A DNA stretch of 64,000 nucleotides from UBA1046 sp012511325 (GTDB lineage Bacteria > Bacillota > Clostridia > Saccharofermentanales > DTU023): positions 1,364,001 to 1,428,000 of the forward strand of contig JBMNJZ010000001.1 of the NCBI GenBank assembly GCA_050951925.1, given 5' to 3'. The translations under genes and the position numbers were made by a program. Below, piece by piece: positions 1 through 8,632 of the stretch (position 1 is the first letter of the stretch; each line of letters starts with the position of its first letter). Below the pieces are notes generated by a model. It did no database searches. It had not been told where the DNA came from and worked only from the letters and a program-made list of their open reading frames with translations.

Positions 1-900
1 AATATCGATCGGGCTAACCCCGAAGACGACCGCTACGAGTATGTAGAGGCGGACGGTACGCACGAACAGACTGGTGCAGGCTGCGTCATCACCATTACAT
101 ATTTCCTTGATGATGCCGATATAGAGAAGTACACACAACTGGTCAGGGATACCTACAACGTAGGCGCCCTGGCGCCCATTGCCGATTTTTTTGACACACA
201 TACTGATTTTGTCGAGTGCGGTATAGATGCCAATTTACATAAGGATGAAGCCCACACCTATGTAGTATATCGTCTCCCCGATGTCAAATCCGTCCAGCAG
301 AGTATGCAGGCCAAGGACAACACTAATTGGTGGGAGTGGAACGGCATGATACAAACAGCCTTTACGCATAACGGCGTGGAAAGCAAGCTGATCTTCGATA
401 GCAAGGATAAGTCCATAACAGTTGACCAGCTACACACGAAGTTATGCGCACCGCCAGCTGCGGCAGGCTCGCTCAGCGCACTGGGATTTGTCTTCGATGA
501 TGCCGGGACCTGCGGCGTATACGAGGAGCGGGAACCGCATTATAAATCCGTCGCTATCGCCAGGCCGGAATGGGGCGAGCATCCCGACGACTGGAACATC
601 GAATTCATGGATACCGATATCAACGGTTACGGTCTGCGCATCACCTACCACGTCGACGAGGGCAAGTACCGTGTCGGGCTATCTAAGGACAAACAGGAAT
701 GTGACTACGAATGCTATCCTAACAAAGACGAACGAGGCTGGGAACATCCCGACCTTGATACCGTACAGCGAATGTTCAATGATGCTTTCGGTACAAAAGC
801 GAAAGAACTATACTATAAACCGCTTGAATACTTTGAGCAGTTTGTGCAGGAGCGCTTCGGCCTGAGCGTCCAACAGCTTTACGCCGCGCCGAAGCGGTAA
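1..900 (+). CDS. Hypothetical protein, 5'-truncated by the window edge
   Basis: The reading frame is open from base 1 to the TAA at 898-900, so at least 299 codons are present and the true start lies outside the window; the ATG at 304 is only an internal Met. The product is acidic and rich in Asp, Glu, Tyr and Trp, with no obvious signal peptide or membrane segment in the visible part. Cys residues are scattered and form no clear CxxC pair. I recognise no family. It is the only plus-strand gene before the tRNA on the opposite strand, and no convincing rho-independent terminator follows it. It could be an accessory or conjugative-element cargo protein, but nothing here shows that. Confidence 0.6.
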   Translation, partial: NIDRANPEDDRYEYVEADGTHEQTGAGCVITITYFLDDADIEKYTQLVRDTYNVGALAPIADFFDTHTDFVECGIDANLHKDEAHTYVVYRLPDVKSVQQSMQAKDNTNWWEWNGMIQTAFTHNGVESKLIFDSKDKSITVDQLHTKLCAPPAAAGSLSALGFVFDDAGTCGVYEEREPHYKSVAIARPEWGEHPDDWNIEFMDTDINGYGLRITYHVDEGKYRVGLSKDKQECDYECYPNKDERGWEHPDLDTVQRMFNDAFGTKAKELYYKPLEYFEQFVQERFGLSVQQLYAAPKR

Positions 901-962
901 AAACGTAAAAAAGCTCGCGTCCGACCCTGGTTTACATTTTGCACAATTAAATATACCGAAGA

Positions 963-1002
963 TAAAAATCCGGAAGTCCTTTGTTGATAAGGGCTTCCGG
1001 AT
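963..1002 (-). terminator. Rho-independent terminator of the tRNA-Ala gene
   Basis: On the minus strand a 9-bp stem (ATCCGGAAG / CTTCCGGAT, 968-976 with 994-1002) closes a loop of about 17 nt and is followed by a T-rich stretch. It lies just 3' of the tRNA gene. On the plus strand no T run follows, so it reads as a terminator for the tRNA only. Confidence 0.75.
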
Positions 1003-1009
1003 AAAATTG

Positions 1010-1085
<76 letters not shown>

Positions 1086-1096
1086 ACGGCTTGATT

Positions 1097-1125
1097 AAAT
1101 TATCATATTTGGGCATGACTGTCAA
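1097..1125 (-). promoter_or_regulatory. Promoter of tRNA-Ala
   Basis: Minus strand: consensus -35 TTGACA at 1120-1125, a 17-bp spacer and a -10-like TAATTT at 1097-1102, ending 11 bp upstream of the mature tRNA. The -10 is weak. A GATAAT reading with a 15-bp spacer is also possible. Confidence 0.6.
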
Positions 1126-1225
1126 CCGTCGTCAGGTAACTGCTATTGCCTGTGGCTGGCCGGCAAAATGCGTTTAAGGAGACAGCTGTATACCACAATA
1201 CACTGACATAGATGATCATATCTGC

Positions 1226-1804
1226 TCAGTAATTTTTCAGGCTCTCTGCGGCAAAAGTAGTTTCAGCAATCAGATCGGAAACTCTCTTATCCGATAAAGC
1301 TTCAATTAATGCTAAAGCAAAGTTCATGGCTGCGCCCGGGCCTTTGGCTGTAATAACATTGCCATCCCTGGCGACAAGTACATTCCTATATTGACCGTCA
1401 ATGTCATCCTCAAAACCGGGAAAGCAGGTAAAGCGTTTACCCGCGATCAAGCCTGCTTCATTGAGAACAATCGGCCCGGCGCAGATGGCAGACACCAATC
1501 CACCTTGTGCCACTACTTGCTGCAGGGCAGCAATGACTTTCTGATTGGCTTTCAGATTATCTGCCCCCGGTTGTCCGCCCGGAATCACTATCAGATCAGT
1601 CTCAGTCAGCTGCTGCGCGCTAAGACCATCAATGGTCTGATCCGCGAGTACGCTGACACCGTTGGCCGAGGTAACCTGTAGCTCTTGATTCCAACTGCAG
1701 GTAGTAACTTGCATCCGCGCCCGTCTCAGCAAATCAATCGGTGTCATTGCTTCAATGATTTCAAAGCCGTCTGCTAAAAATACTATTATTTTATTCCTTG
1801 CCAT
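1226..1804 (-). CDS. DJ-1/PfpI family protein
   Basis: The 192-residue length and fold pattern match the DJ-1/ThiJ/YajL branch. The nucleophile-elbow Cys sits in the motif AICAGP (about C108), and the family's conserved acidic residue near the N terminus is in DGFE (E15). Members are glutamine-amidotransferase-like proteins reported as glyoxalases, deglycases, chaperones or oxidative-stress proteins; the sequence does not tell which applies here. No signal peptide is seen, so it should be cytoplasmic. The gene is monocistronic, between the tRNA and a divergent glycosyltransferase. Two TATAAT-like -10 elements (1861-1866 and 1877-1882, minus strand) lie upstream but lack a good -35. Confidence 0.88.
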   Translation of the reverse strand: MARNKIIVFLADGFEIIEAMTPIDLLRRARMQVTTCSWNQELQVTSANGVSVLADQTIDGLSAQQLTETDLIVIPGGQPGADNLKANQKVIAALQQVVAQGGLVSAICAGPIVLNEAGLIAGKRFTCFPGFEDDIDGQYRNVLVARDGNVITAKGPGAAMNFALALIEALSDKRVSDLIAETTFAAESLKNY

Positions 1805-1998
1805 ACTAACACCTGTTTGTAATTTGTATCTCGTCTGTTTAGCCGAGATTTCCTTTCCATATTATAGACTTTGCTTATTATAGCCTTAATCACGCTGACC
1901 TTGTCCGCAATTTTGGTTACAATTTAGCCTTAATCTTTGCGTTATGTGAAGAGAATAAAGATAGTGATGCTTTAAATATTTTATATAAAAATATCACG

Positions 1999-2036
1999 TC
2001 ACATTTACATCACATTTACATTATATAGGGTATACT
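1999..2036 (+). promoter_or_regulatory. Pho-box-like tandem repeat plus -10 element
   Basis: Two perfect 11-bp direct repeats TCACATTTACA abut at 1999-2009 and 2010-2020, giving TTTACA half-sites exactly 11 bp apart. A -10 TATACT follows at 2031-2036 after a 10-bp gap, and no separate -35 is present. Tandem half-sites with one-turn spacing, replacing the -35 and ending about 10 bp before the -10, are the layout of PhoB/PhoP-activated promoters. The regulator is inferred, not shown. The site is 42 bp upstream of the glycosyltransferase start. Confidence 0.5.
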
Positions 2037-2078
2037 CTAGAGGGTCTCAATATCATTACTACAATAAAAAAGGTTGAC

Positions 2079-3260
2079 ATGAGAATCGCTTTATTTTCAG
2101 ATGTCTACATTCCTGCGGTCAGTGGTGTTGCCACCTCAATAGAGCTGCTTAGAAATGAATTAATTAAGCGCGGACATGAAGTCTTTGTTTATACCGTCAA
2201 AGATCCTGATGCCTTAGTTGATGACGACAATATCATTAGGATACCCTCCTTGCCTTTTATCAGTTCTAAGCGCCTGGCACTTAATCTGAGTCCTCTTCGT
2301 TATAGGCAAATCAGAAAGCAGGAATTTGACATTATCCATACTCAGACGGAGTTTGGACTGGGAGTCCTGGGCCGATCGATTGCCAAGAAGGATAATATCC
2401 CTTTTGTACATACTTTTCACACAATCTATGAGGATTTTACCCGCGATATGCTGGCTAAATGGCCGCGCCTGATCGATGATGGAATTGCCAGTTCTGTGCG
2501 CAGTGTCAGCAGACGTTTTTGCAATTCCGCCGATCAGGTGATTGTGCCCACCGAAAAGGCCGCAATCCTACTTAAAGAATATGGTGTAACTAAACCAATG
2601 CATATTATCCCAACCGGTTTGGATTTGGAACGTTTCAAGAGCGCCGCTCATGATGAGAAAAAAAGATTGGAGTTCAGATCACGCCTTGGTCTAAAACCTG
2701 AGGACAAAGTTCTGCTCTACCTGGGCCGGGTTTCTAACGAAAAGCATATCGATGAGCTGCTGGATTATCTGTTTAGACTCTTCCCTGAGATTACCGGACT
2801 TAAGCTGGTAATCACCGGTGAGGGTGCGGCCTATAATCGTCTGGTCAAACGAGTTAAGTCGGCAAATCAGGTCGAAAATGTTATATTTACCGGTCCGGTT
2901 CCGCTATCTGAAGTGCCTCATTATTATGCGATGGCCGATATTTTTACTTCCGCTTCGCAAAGCGAGACCCAGGGATTGACCTATATTGAAGCCCAAGCCA
3001 GCGGCCTTCCCTTGCTGGTTCGCAAGGATCCTGCCTTAGACAAAGTTATTACGGACGGCAGCAATGGATACTATTTCACTGATGAAGAATCATTCGCTGC
3101 CAATCTGAGGCAGCTGCTAAGCCGCTTGCGGCAAAACAGAGAAGAAATATTTCAGCTGTCACTAGCAACCGCCGCCAGATTTGGCGTGTGCAAATTCGCC
3201 ACCAGAGTGCTGGATGTTTATGGCCAAGCGATATCCGATCAAGGAAAATCTATCGAATAG
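2079..3260 (+). CDS. Glycosyltransferase family 4 (glycolipid-type)
   Basis: A 393-residue GT-B enzyme. The N-terminal half opens with an MRIALFSD strand and a GVATSIELL segment that binds the acceptor side. The C-terminal half has the strand LLYLGRVSNEKHIDELLD, followed by the SETQGLTYIEAQASGLP nucleotide-sugar motif (E-x7-E type) characteristic of GT4. The closest relatives by pattern are diacylglycerol glucosyl- and galactosyltransferases and mannosyltransferases of the PimB/MgtA kind, which act at the inner face of the membrane. The start has a weak AAGG ribosome site. A Pho-box-like element upstream would fit a role in replacing phospholipid with glycolipid when phosphate is short. Acceptor and sugar are not determinable here. 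Confidence 0.85.
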   Translation: MRIALFSDVYIPAVSGVATSIELLRNELIKRGHEVFVYTVKDPDALVDDDNIIRIPSLPFISSKRLALNLSPLRYRQIRKQEFDIIHTQTEFGLGVLGRSIAKKDNIPFVHTFHTIYEDFTRDMLAKWPRLIDDGIASSVRSVSRRFCNSADQVIVPTEKAAILLKEYGVTKPMHIIPTGLDLERFKSAAHDEKKRLEFRSRLGLKPEDKVLLYLGRVSNEKHIDELLDYLFRLFPEITGLKLVITGEGAAYNRLVKRVKSANQVENVIFTGPVPLSEVPHYYAMADIFTSASQSETQGLTYIEAQASGLPLLVRKDPALDKVITDGSNGYYFTDEESFAANLRQLLSRLRQNREEIFQLSLATAARFGVCKFATRVLDVYGQAISDQGKSIE

Positions 3261-3281
3261 TTCTCCCGGCAACAATTAGAC

Positions 3282-3341
3282 GGTATATTATGCCTGCACT
3301 GGATCACGGGCGGTCATCCCGCCTGGCCGCCGTAATATACC
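3282..3341. terminator. Inverted repeat between convergent genes, possible bidirectional terminator
   Basis: Arms GGTATATTA (3282-3290) and TAATATACC (3333-3341) enclose a GC-rich inner repeat (GGCGG / CCGCC). It lies midway between the ends of the glycosyltransferase gene and the last permease gene. The flanking T tracts are short, so efficiency is uncertain. Confidence 0.45.
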
Positions 3342-3387
3342 TTTCTCAGTTATCTTCACGCCACCCTAAGCGCGAGAATTGGTAAGA

Positions 3388-4347
3388 TTACCGCTTTCCC
3401 TTGTCAAATGGTTCACCCAGGGCTGACGGCGCCGCTGACTTTCTTGAGGTTAGAAAGAGGACAACAATTGTAATTACATACGGCAGAACCTTGTAAACAA
3501 TACCGGGAATATTCCAATCTTTAATTACCGGCAGACTGGAATAGGAAAAAGAAATCGTTTTCAAGGCGCCGAAGAAAAAAGCCGCAGCTGCGATATATAA
3601 GGGTTTCCATTGGCCAAAGATCATGACGGCAATGGCAAGGAAGCCATAGCCGGCTACATCCGGACTGAATTCGGTAGAGATAGGTACGACATAAATCAGG
3701 CCGCCTAAACCGGCCAAGGCTCCGGAAATCAGCACACCGGCATAACGCATCTTAACTACACTAACACCTGCAGCGTCTGTCGCCTGAGGGTACTCCCCGG
3801 CACTCTTCAATCTGAGACCGAAGCGAGTCTTCGATAATACTATCTGAGAAATGATCAAGATGGCAATCCCGATATAAGTTGTCAGATAGGCGTTTTCAAA
3901 AAATAGCGGTCCCAGTATGGGAATCTCAGCTAAACCAGGTACCTTAGCAATACGGAAGACATTGCCCAGAGGGATCTGTTGCACGCCGATGATGGATCTG
4001 GCCACAAAAACCGCGAAAGCCGGGGCAAAAATATTGAGCGCCGTACCGGAAATAGTTTGATCGGCGAACATATTGATCGCTGCTATCGCATGCAGTGATG
4101 AGTATATAATGCCTGTAACCATCGAGATCAGAAGACCTGTCAAAAGCAGCAAATGCCCGCTCAAAAGATCAGTGCGCTGCATGGTATGAATAAATAGTAT
4201 GCCCGTAAAAGCGCCCATAATCATGGTACCCTCCAGAGAGATGTTAATCACCCCGGATCGCTCGGAGAACATTCCGGCCAGTGCTACTACCATCAAAGGG
4301 ATGGCATAGGTCAGTACGCTTTGAAAGATATCTGCTATTCTAACCAT
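3388..4347 (-). CDS. BMP-type ABC transporter permease 2 (NupQ/YufQ-like)
   Basis: A 319-residue, very hydrophobic protein with about 8-9 membrane segments and the GMFSERSGVINISLEGTM signature near the N terminus, typical of permeases in the branched-chain-amino-acid/nucleoside importer superfamily (BPD_transp_2). It pairs with the neighbouring permease to form the membrane channel driven by the double ATPase. Its start overlaps the upstream permease by 8 bp and has a strong AAAGGAG site. It is the last gene of the operon, before a convergent inverted repeat. Homologues in Bacillus, Streptococcus and Borrelia import nucleosides; the substrate here is inferred. Confidence 0.9.
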   Translation of the reverse strand: MVRIADIFQSVLTYAIPLMVVALAGMFSERSGVINISLEGTMIMGAFTGILFIHTMQRTDLLSGHLLLLTGLLISMVTGIIYSSLHAIAAINMFADQTISGTALNIFAPAFAVFVARSIIGVQQIPLGNVFRIAKVPGLAEIPILGPLFFENAYLTTYIGIAILIISQIVLSKTRFGLRLKSAGEYPQATDAAGVSVVKMRYAGVLISGALAGLGGLIYVVPISTEFSPDVAGYGFLAIAVMIFGQWKPLYIAAAAFFFGALKTISFSYSSLPVIKDWNIPGIVYKVLPYVITIVVLFLTSRKSAAPSALGEPFDKGKR

Positions 4348-5596
4348 GGTTATTCTCCTTTATCTCCTCTTGAACGACACTTGTTGCCATATTATTGATA
4401 TGTTCTGATTCCGATGGCAGTTTCTCCGCCGCTGCAGTTGCTCCGGGATCCGGTGGATCGTATGCTGCGTACGGCTCTCCGGTACTATTGTCGAGCGTTT
4501 TCGTTTCTGACCGTTTTTTTGCTCTGATCGACAGCAGTTTACGGATCAGGACTGCCATTGCCGAGACATAAAGTATAATGCCTATCATCATATTTATGAT
4601 CTCAGGTGCAAAGCCTAGCGTTTGTATGGTCTGGCCGCCGACTTTGAGATAGGCCATGAACAGAGAGGCGAAAATTATGCCCAGTGGATGATTTAGACCT
4701 AGCAGCGCAACTGCAATACCATCAAATCCCTCGGGTGGCAGTACATCTCTCACCTGAATCGCTCGTCCTACACCGGCCAGGTGGATCATGCCGCCGGCCA
4801 TACCAGCGAAGAGCCCGGCCAGTGCCATGGACATGATTATGCTTCTCTTCTCGTTGATGCCGGCATAACGTGAAGCATGCCTATTGAGTCCGACCGCACG
4901 CAGCTCGAAACCGAATGTTGTCTTGTATAGCAGCACATAGCAAATAATTGCAATGGCTATTGCTATTAGAATCCCGCCACTGACAAATGATTTAGGAAAG
5001 AGCTTGTCCAGGCCGAACTTGGGAATTTCTGTCTGAACCGGCAAAGTACGGTTCTTCAGCGGATCGTACAGGCCTGTCGCGCGTATCAGATAATTTACCA
5101 GATACATCGATATATAGTTGAGCATGATAGAGGTAATAACCTCATTTACATTGCGGAAAGCCTTTAGAATACCAGCAATACCCGCCAGGAGCATGCCAGC
5201 CAGAGCTGCGCCGAAAAGGGCAATCAACCAGCGCCAGCTGTTTGGGATTCCAGTCAGCTTCCGGGCTAAAAGAATAGCCACATAAGAGCCGGCCAGAAAT
5301 TGCCCCGAAGCTCCGATATTGAATAGACCGGTTTTGAAAGCAAAACCGACAGACAGTCCGGTCATCAGGAGAGGAATCATGAAGAACAACATATTGCCAA
5401 TTCCGGTCAGACTGGACTGGTTCGGATTATAGATACCGTAGAGTGGCCCCAGCAATAGATTTCTGACAGCCAATAGAGCTTTACTGCTGTCTGCAATCAA
5501 AATGACGATAATGCCGGCCAATAAACCGATCAGAATTGAAATCAGCGATGGCAGTGCCGGGGTTAAGGAAAATCTTTTGCGGTTTGGATTATTCAT
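4340..5596 (-). CDS. BMP-type ABC transporter permease 1 (NupP/YufP-like)
   Basis: A 418-residue permease. I start it at the ATG at 5596 because a GGAGAAGG ribosome site precedes it and it overlaps the stop of the ATPase gene by 8 bp; the longer frame to 5680 would run far into that gene. It has about 10 membrane segments, the GFAFKTGLFNIGASGQF motif of the family, and a roughly 65-residue hydrophilic C-terminal tail rich in Pro, Glu and Ser that is longer than usual. It forms a heterodimeric channel with the downstream permease. Confidence 0.9.
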   Translation of the reverse strand: MNNPNRKRFSLTPALPSLISILIGLLAGIIVILIADSSKALLAVRNLLLGPLYGIYNPNQSSLTGIGNMLFFMIPLLMTGLSVGFAFKTGLFNIGASGQFLAGSYVAILLARKLTGIPNSWRWLIALFGAALAGMLLAGIAGILKAFRNVNEVITSIMLNYISMYLVNYLIRATGLYDPLKNRTLPVQTEIPKFGLDKLFPKSFVSGGILIAIAIAIICYVLLYKTTFGFELRAVGLNRHASRYAGINEKRSIIMSMALAGLFAGMAGGMIHLAGVGRAIQVRDVLPPEGFDGIAVALLGLNHPLGIIFASLFMAYLKVGGQTIQTLGFAPEIINMMIGIILYVSAMAVLIRKLLSIRAKKRSETKTLDNSTGEPYAAYDPPDPGATAAAEKLPSESEHINNMATSVVQEEIKENNHG

Positions 5597-7124
5597 GGAC
5601 TGTAACCTTCTCCGTTTTGGCACCTGACATATAGAGGCCAAGCTCTTGCTCAGTTGTGTTCTGAGGTTCAAGCTCGCCAACCAGTCTGCCGTTGTACATG
5701 ACCAGGATGCGATCAGATATACCGAGGACTTCTGACAACTCCAGCGAAATCAACAGAACTGCGAAACCTTCCGCCCGGTGTTTAAGTATCTGTTGATGAA
5801 TATATTCGATGGCTCCGACATCAAGCCCGCGAGTGGGCTGGACTGCAATCAGGACATTATGTCTGCGCTCCATCTCGCGGGCAACAATCGCTTTTTGCTG
5901 ATTCCCGCCGGACATGCTGCGCGCCAGAGTATTTCTACCTTGACCTGTGCGAATATCATATTGCTCAATCAGCTTATCGGCATAATTGGCAATCTGCCCA
6001 AATCTGATCAGACCCCGGTGTTGGAATTCAGGTTCAAAATAACTTTGCATAATTAAATTCTGTTCTAAAGTATAATCAAGCACCAGTCCGTATCTATGTC
6101 TGTCTTCAGGTATATGGGCAATACCATTTACATTGCGGAAACGGATATTGGAATTTGTGATTTCTTTATCGTTCAGAAAGATTTGTCCTTGGTAATCCCG
6201 CAGTAATCCTGTAATCGCATAGACCAGCTCCGATTGGCCATTGCCCTCAATGCCGCCGATGCATAGTACCTCACCTTCCCGGAGATCAAAGCTGACATCA
6301 TCAAGAGTCTGATGACCATGTCCCTCCTTGTGAATAGTCAGGTTCCGCACTTTCAGAACGGTTTTGCCGAGTTTAGGCTTGCCGAGATCAAAAGTCAGAT
6401 CTACTTTCCTGCCCACCATCAATTCGGACATCTCTTCCACTGAAGTATCCGCTACATCTACGGTAGCGACATGCTTGCCTTTGCGCAGGATTGTACAGCG
6501 GTCAGCCACCATTTTGATCTCTTTCAGTTTATGCGTGATGAAAATGATCGATTTCCCCTCAGATATCAGCTGCCTCATGATCGCCATCAATTCTTCGATT
6601 TCTTGCGGAGTAAGCACGGCAGTCGGCTCATCAAAGATCAGGATTTCATTATCGCGATACAGCATCTTAATGATTTCTACTCTCTGTTGCATACCGACAC
6701 TGATATTCTCAATCAGAGCATCCGGATCAATATTAAATTTGTAGCGCTCTGATAGCTCAATTACTTTATTTTTTGCTTCCTCAAGTGATAAGAGACCGCG
6801 CTTTGTCGTTTCGACTCCTAGCACGACATTTTGCAAAACTGTGAAATTATTAACCAATTTGAAATGTTGATGGACCATACCAATGCCATATTTGGTAGCA
6901 TCATTGGGGTTTTTGATCTGAACCTCGGTGCCATTTACTAAGATTTTCCCCTCCTCAGGCTCATATAGGCCAAATAAGACTGACATCAGCGTTGATTTGC
7001 CAGCGCCGTTTTCGCCCAGCAAAGCGTGAATCTCACCCTTTCTGAGTTCTAATGTAACATCATCATTGGCTATAACACCTGGGAATCTTTTCGTGATATG
7101 GAGCATCTCGATTACGTTTTCCAT
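5589..7124 (-). CDS. BMP-type ABC transporter, double ATPase (NupO/YufO-like)
   Basis: A 511-residue protein with two ABC domains in tandem. Domain 1 has Walker A GENGAGKST (about residues 38-46), a degenerate ISVGMQQR signature and Walker B with FDEPTAVLTPQE. Domain 2 has the altered P loop GIEGNGQSE, the signature SMSGGNQQK and a Walker B region ending in QPTRGLD, so its catalytic glutamate is replaced, as is normal in sugar and nucleoside importers of this type. It powers the import complex with the two permeases. The gene is separated from the lipoprotein gene by a terminator-like hairpin. Confidence 0.92.
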   Translation of the reverse strand: MENVIEMLHITKRFPGVIANDDVTLELRKGEIHALLGENGAGKSTLMSVLFGLYEPEEGKILVNGTEVQIKNPNDATKYGIGMVHQHFKLVNNFTVLQNVVLGVETTKRGLLSLEEAKNKVIELSERYKFNIDPDALIENISVGMQQRVEIIKMLYRDNEILIFDEPTAVLTPQEIEELMAIMRQLISEGKSIIFITHKLKEIKMVADRCTILRKGKHVATVDVADTSVEEMSELMVGRKVDLTFDLGKPKLGKTVLKVRNLTIHKEGHGHQTLDDVSFDLREGEVLCIGGIEGNGQSELVYAITGLLRDYQGQIFLNDKEITNSNIRFRNVNGIAHIPEDRHRYGLVLDYTLEQNLIMQSYFEPEFQHRGLIRFGQIANYADKLIEQYDIRTGQGRNTLARSMSGGNQQKAIVAREMERRHNVLIAVQPTRGLDVGAIEYIHQQILKHRAEGFAVLLISLELSEVLGISDRILVMYNGRLVGELEPQNTTEQELGLYMSGAKTEKVTVHE

Positions 7125-7162
7125 AATACGTCTCCTGACAGATATTATGACTATTCTAGCAT

Positions 7163-7195
7163 AAAAAAGAGGTCTGCTCTAAGAGCAGACCCCTT
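7163..7195 (-). terminator. Internal terminator/attenuator between bmp lipoprotein and ATPase genes
   Basis: Minus strand: a 9-bp perfect stem GGTCTGCTC / GAGCAGACC with a 3-nt loop (7171-7191), then CTCTTTTTTA. This is a textbook intrinsic terminator placed inside the operon, 3' of the binding-protein gene and 39 bp before the ATPase start. It would let the binding protein be made in excess over the membrane parts. Confidence 0.85.
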
Positions 7196-7214
7196 TAGTT
7201 GTAAAATTCGTCAA

Positions 7215-8474
7215 TTATTCAATGACATCCAGTGTAAGATTCTCAAATTCCAGACCTGCCATCTGCTCAACGACGGACAGTCCTTCACCGGCGATAAGAT
7301 CGTCTAAATTGTAGATACTGTCTGCAATGCCGTCAGTATTTTCTTTGACCTTATTGAAGATTGCTTCATAATCGGCGCGTGTAAAGGTCTTGAAGCGATC
7401 AAAGCTTTCCGGGCCGTCAGGAAGCTGTACGCCGCCTTCCTTAACACCCAAACGCAGAGTCACGCCGCCAGGGAAATTGCCGGCGTAGGCGGCTTTAACT
7501 GCTTCATAGACTGAGCTCCGGAGAGACTTCATGGCTGATGTAATAATAGTCTCAGATTCGGCAACCTGATCGACGTCAACACCAATTACTTTACCGCCAT
7601 TATCTTCCGCAGCCTTAGTAATAGAAGCCAGGATACCGCCGCCGCAAGAGAAAATGATCTCTGTGCCGGTGGTGTACCAGGTATTGGCCATAGTATTGAT
7701 CTCAGGCTTGGCAACGAAGCTGCCCGTGTAGTTATATTTGACCCAAACCTCAACACCCATCTCTTTGGCAGCATATTCGGCGCCGCTCAGAAAGCCCAGG
7801 CCGAAGTTAACAACGGCAGGAACAGCAATACCGCCCATAAAACCTAAGTTTTTATAGCCATCCTTGACTGCGGCATATCCCGCCAGGAAACCGGTTTCCT
7901 GCTCCTTATACAGGATGGCAACTGTATTGTCGGCAACCAGCGGCGGATTCTCATAATCAGCGCGCGGTTCAAAGTCTACTGCGACAAATTTCACGTCGGG
8001 ATATTGTTCCTGAGCCTCATAAATAGCCGCCTCGAACAAGAAACCGGGGGTAACAATTACCTTGGCTCCGTCTGCTACGGCCTGATCCACCGCATCCTTA
8101 TAAATCTGGTCGCCCTCATCGGCCGGCTTAATGTAGTTGGCAGGCACATTATTCTCATCAGCGAAGTCTTTCATGCCCTCAAATGAACCCTGATTGAAGC
8201 CCTTATCGTCCAGGGTACCAAGGTCAGTAATCAGATACAGATCTTTTTCGCCAACTTCAAAGGCCTCCGGCTCAGGTTCTTCTGCCGGCTCGGTTTCTTC
8301 AGCAGGTTCACTCTCTCCTGCCGGCTCGGTCTCTTCGGCAGGTTCAGTCTCTTCCGCCGGCTCTGTAGCTTCAGCTTCCGGTGTCGTCGGCTTAGCTTCT
8401 TCTTTCTTAGCGCAGGATGCCACAAGACCCAGCACCATTATCAGCGCTAAGAGGATTGCCAAAAATTTTTTCAT
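7215..8474 (-). CDS. BMP family ABC transporter substrate-binding lipoprotein
   Basis: A 419-residue lipoprotein. Signal peptide 1-20 ends in lipobox VASC with Cys21 as the lipidation site. Residues 24-75 form an acidic linker built from repeats of TEPAEE. The mature domain begins around EKDLYLITDLGTLDDKGFNQ and matches the Bmp/PnrA/Med family (periplasmic-binding type I fold). Family members bind purine nucleosides or related ligands outside the cell and deliver them to the permease. It is the first gene of the operon, with a clear promoter and a GGAGGG ribosome site. A specific ligand cannot be read from the sequence. Confidence 0.93.
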   Translation of the reverse strand: MKKFLAILLALIMVLGLVASCAKKEEAKPTTPEAEATEPAEETEPAEETEPAGESEPAEETEPAEEPEPEAFEVGEKDLYLITDLGTLDDKGFNQGSFEGMKDFADENNVPANYIKPADEGDQIYKDAVDQAVADGAKVIVTPGFLFEAAIYEAQEQYPDVKFVAVDFEPRADYENPPLVADNTVAILYKEQETGFLAGYAAVKDGYKNLGFMGGIAVPAVVNFGLGFLSGAEYAAKEMGVEVWVKYNYTGSFVAKPEINTMANTWYTTGTEIIFSCGGGILASITKAAEDNGGKVIGVDVDQVAESETIITSAMKSLRSSVYEAVKAAYAGNFPGGVTLRLGVKEGGVQLPDGPESFDRFKTFTRADYEAIFNKVKENTDGIADSIYNLDDLIAGEGLSVVEQMAGLEFENLTLDVIE

Positions 8475-8574
8475 TATTTCCCTCCTGTTTATATTTTGGC
8501 CGTTTAAGACGGCAATAATATATTAACCAGTTTCAGGCTAATCAGCTCTAAATGAACTAACCCTCTCATATGGT

Positions 8575-8603
8575 ATTATAATTCACACTTTGAATAAAGC
8601 CAA
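8575..8603 (-). promoter_or_regulatory. Promoter of the bmp operon
   Basis: Minus strand: -35 TTGGCT (8598-8603), a 17-bp spacer and a perfect -10 TATAAT (8575-8580). The predicted leader of about 95 nt holds two small hairpins: ATTAGCC/GGTTAAT with a G-T pair, and GCCGT/ACGGC close to the ribosome site. No recognised purine-riboswitch core is visible. Confidence 0.7.
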
Positions 8604-8632
8604 CAGGCGGCTCCCGGAGAATAAGCGCATTT

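Noticed and set aside
8250..8403. Short repeats taken as a possible CRISPR array
   Set aside because: The repeats are in frame and encode the TEPAEE linker of a lipoprotein; there are no spacers.
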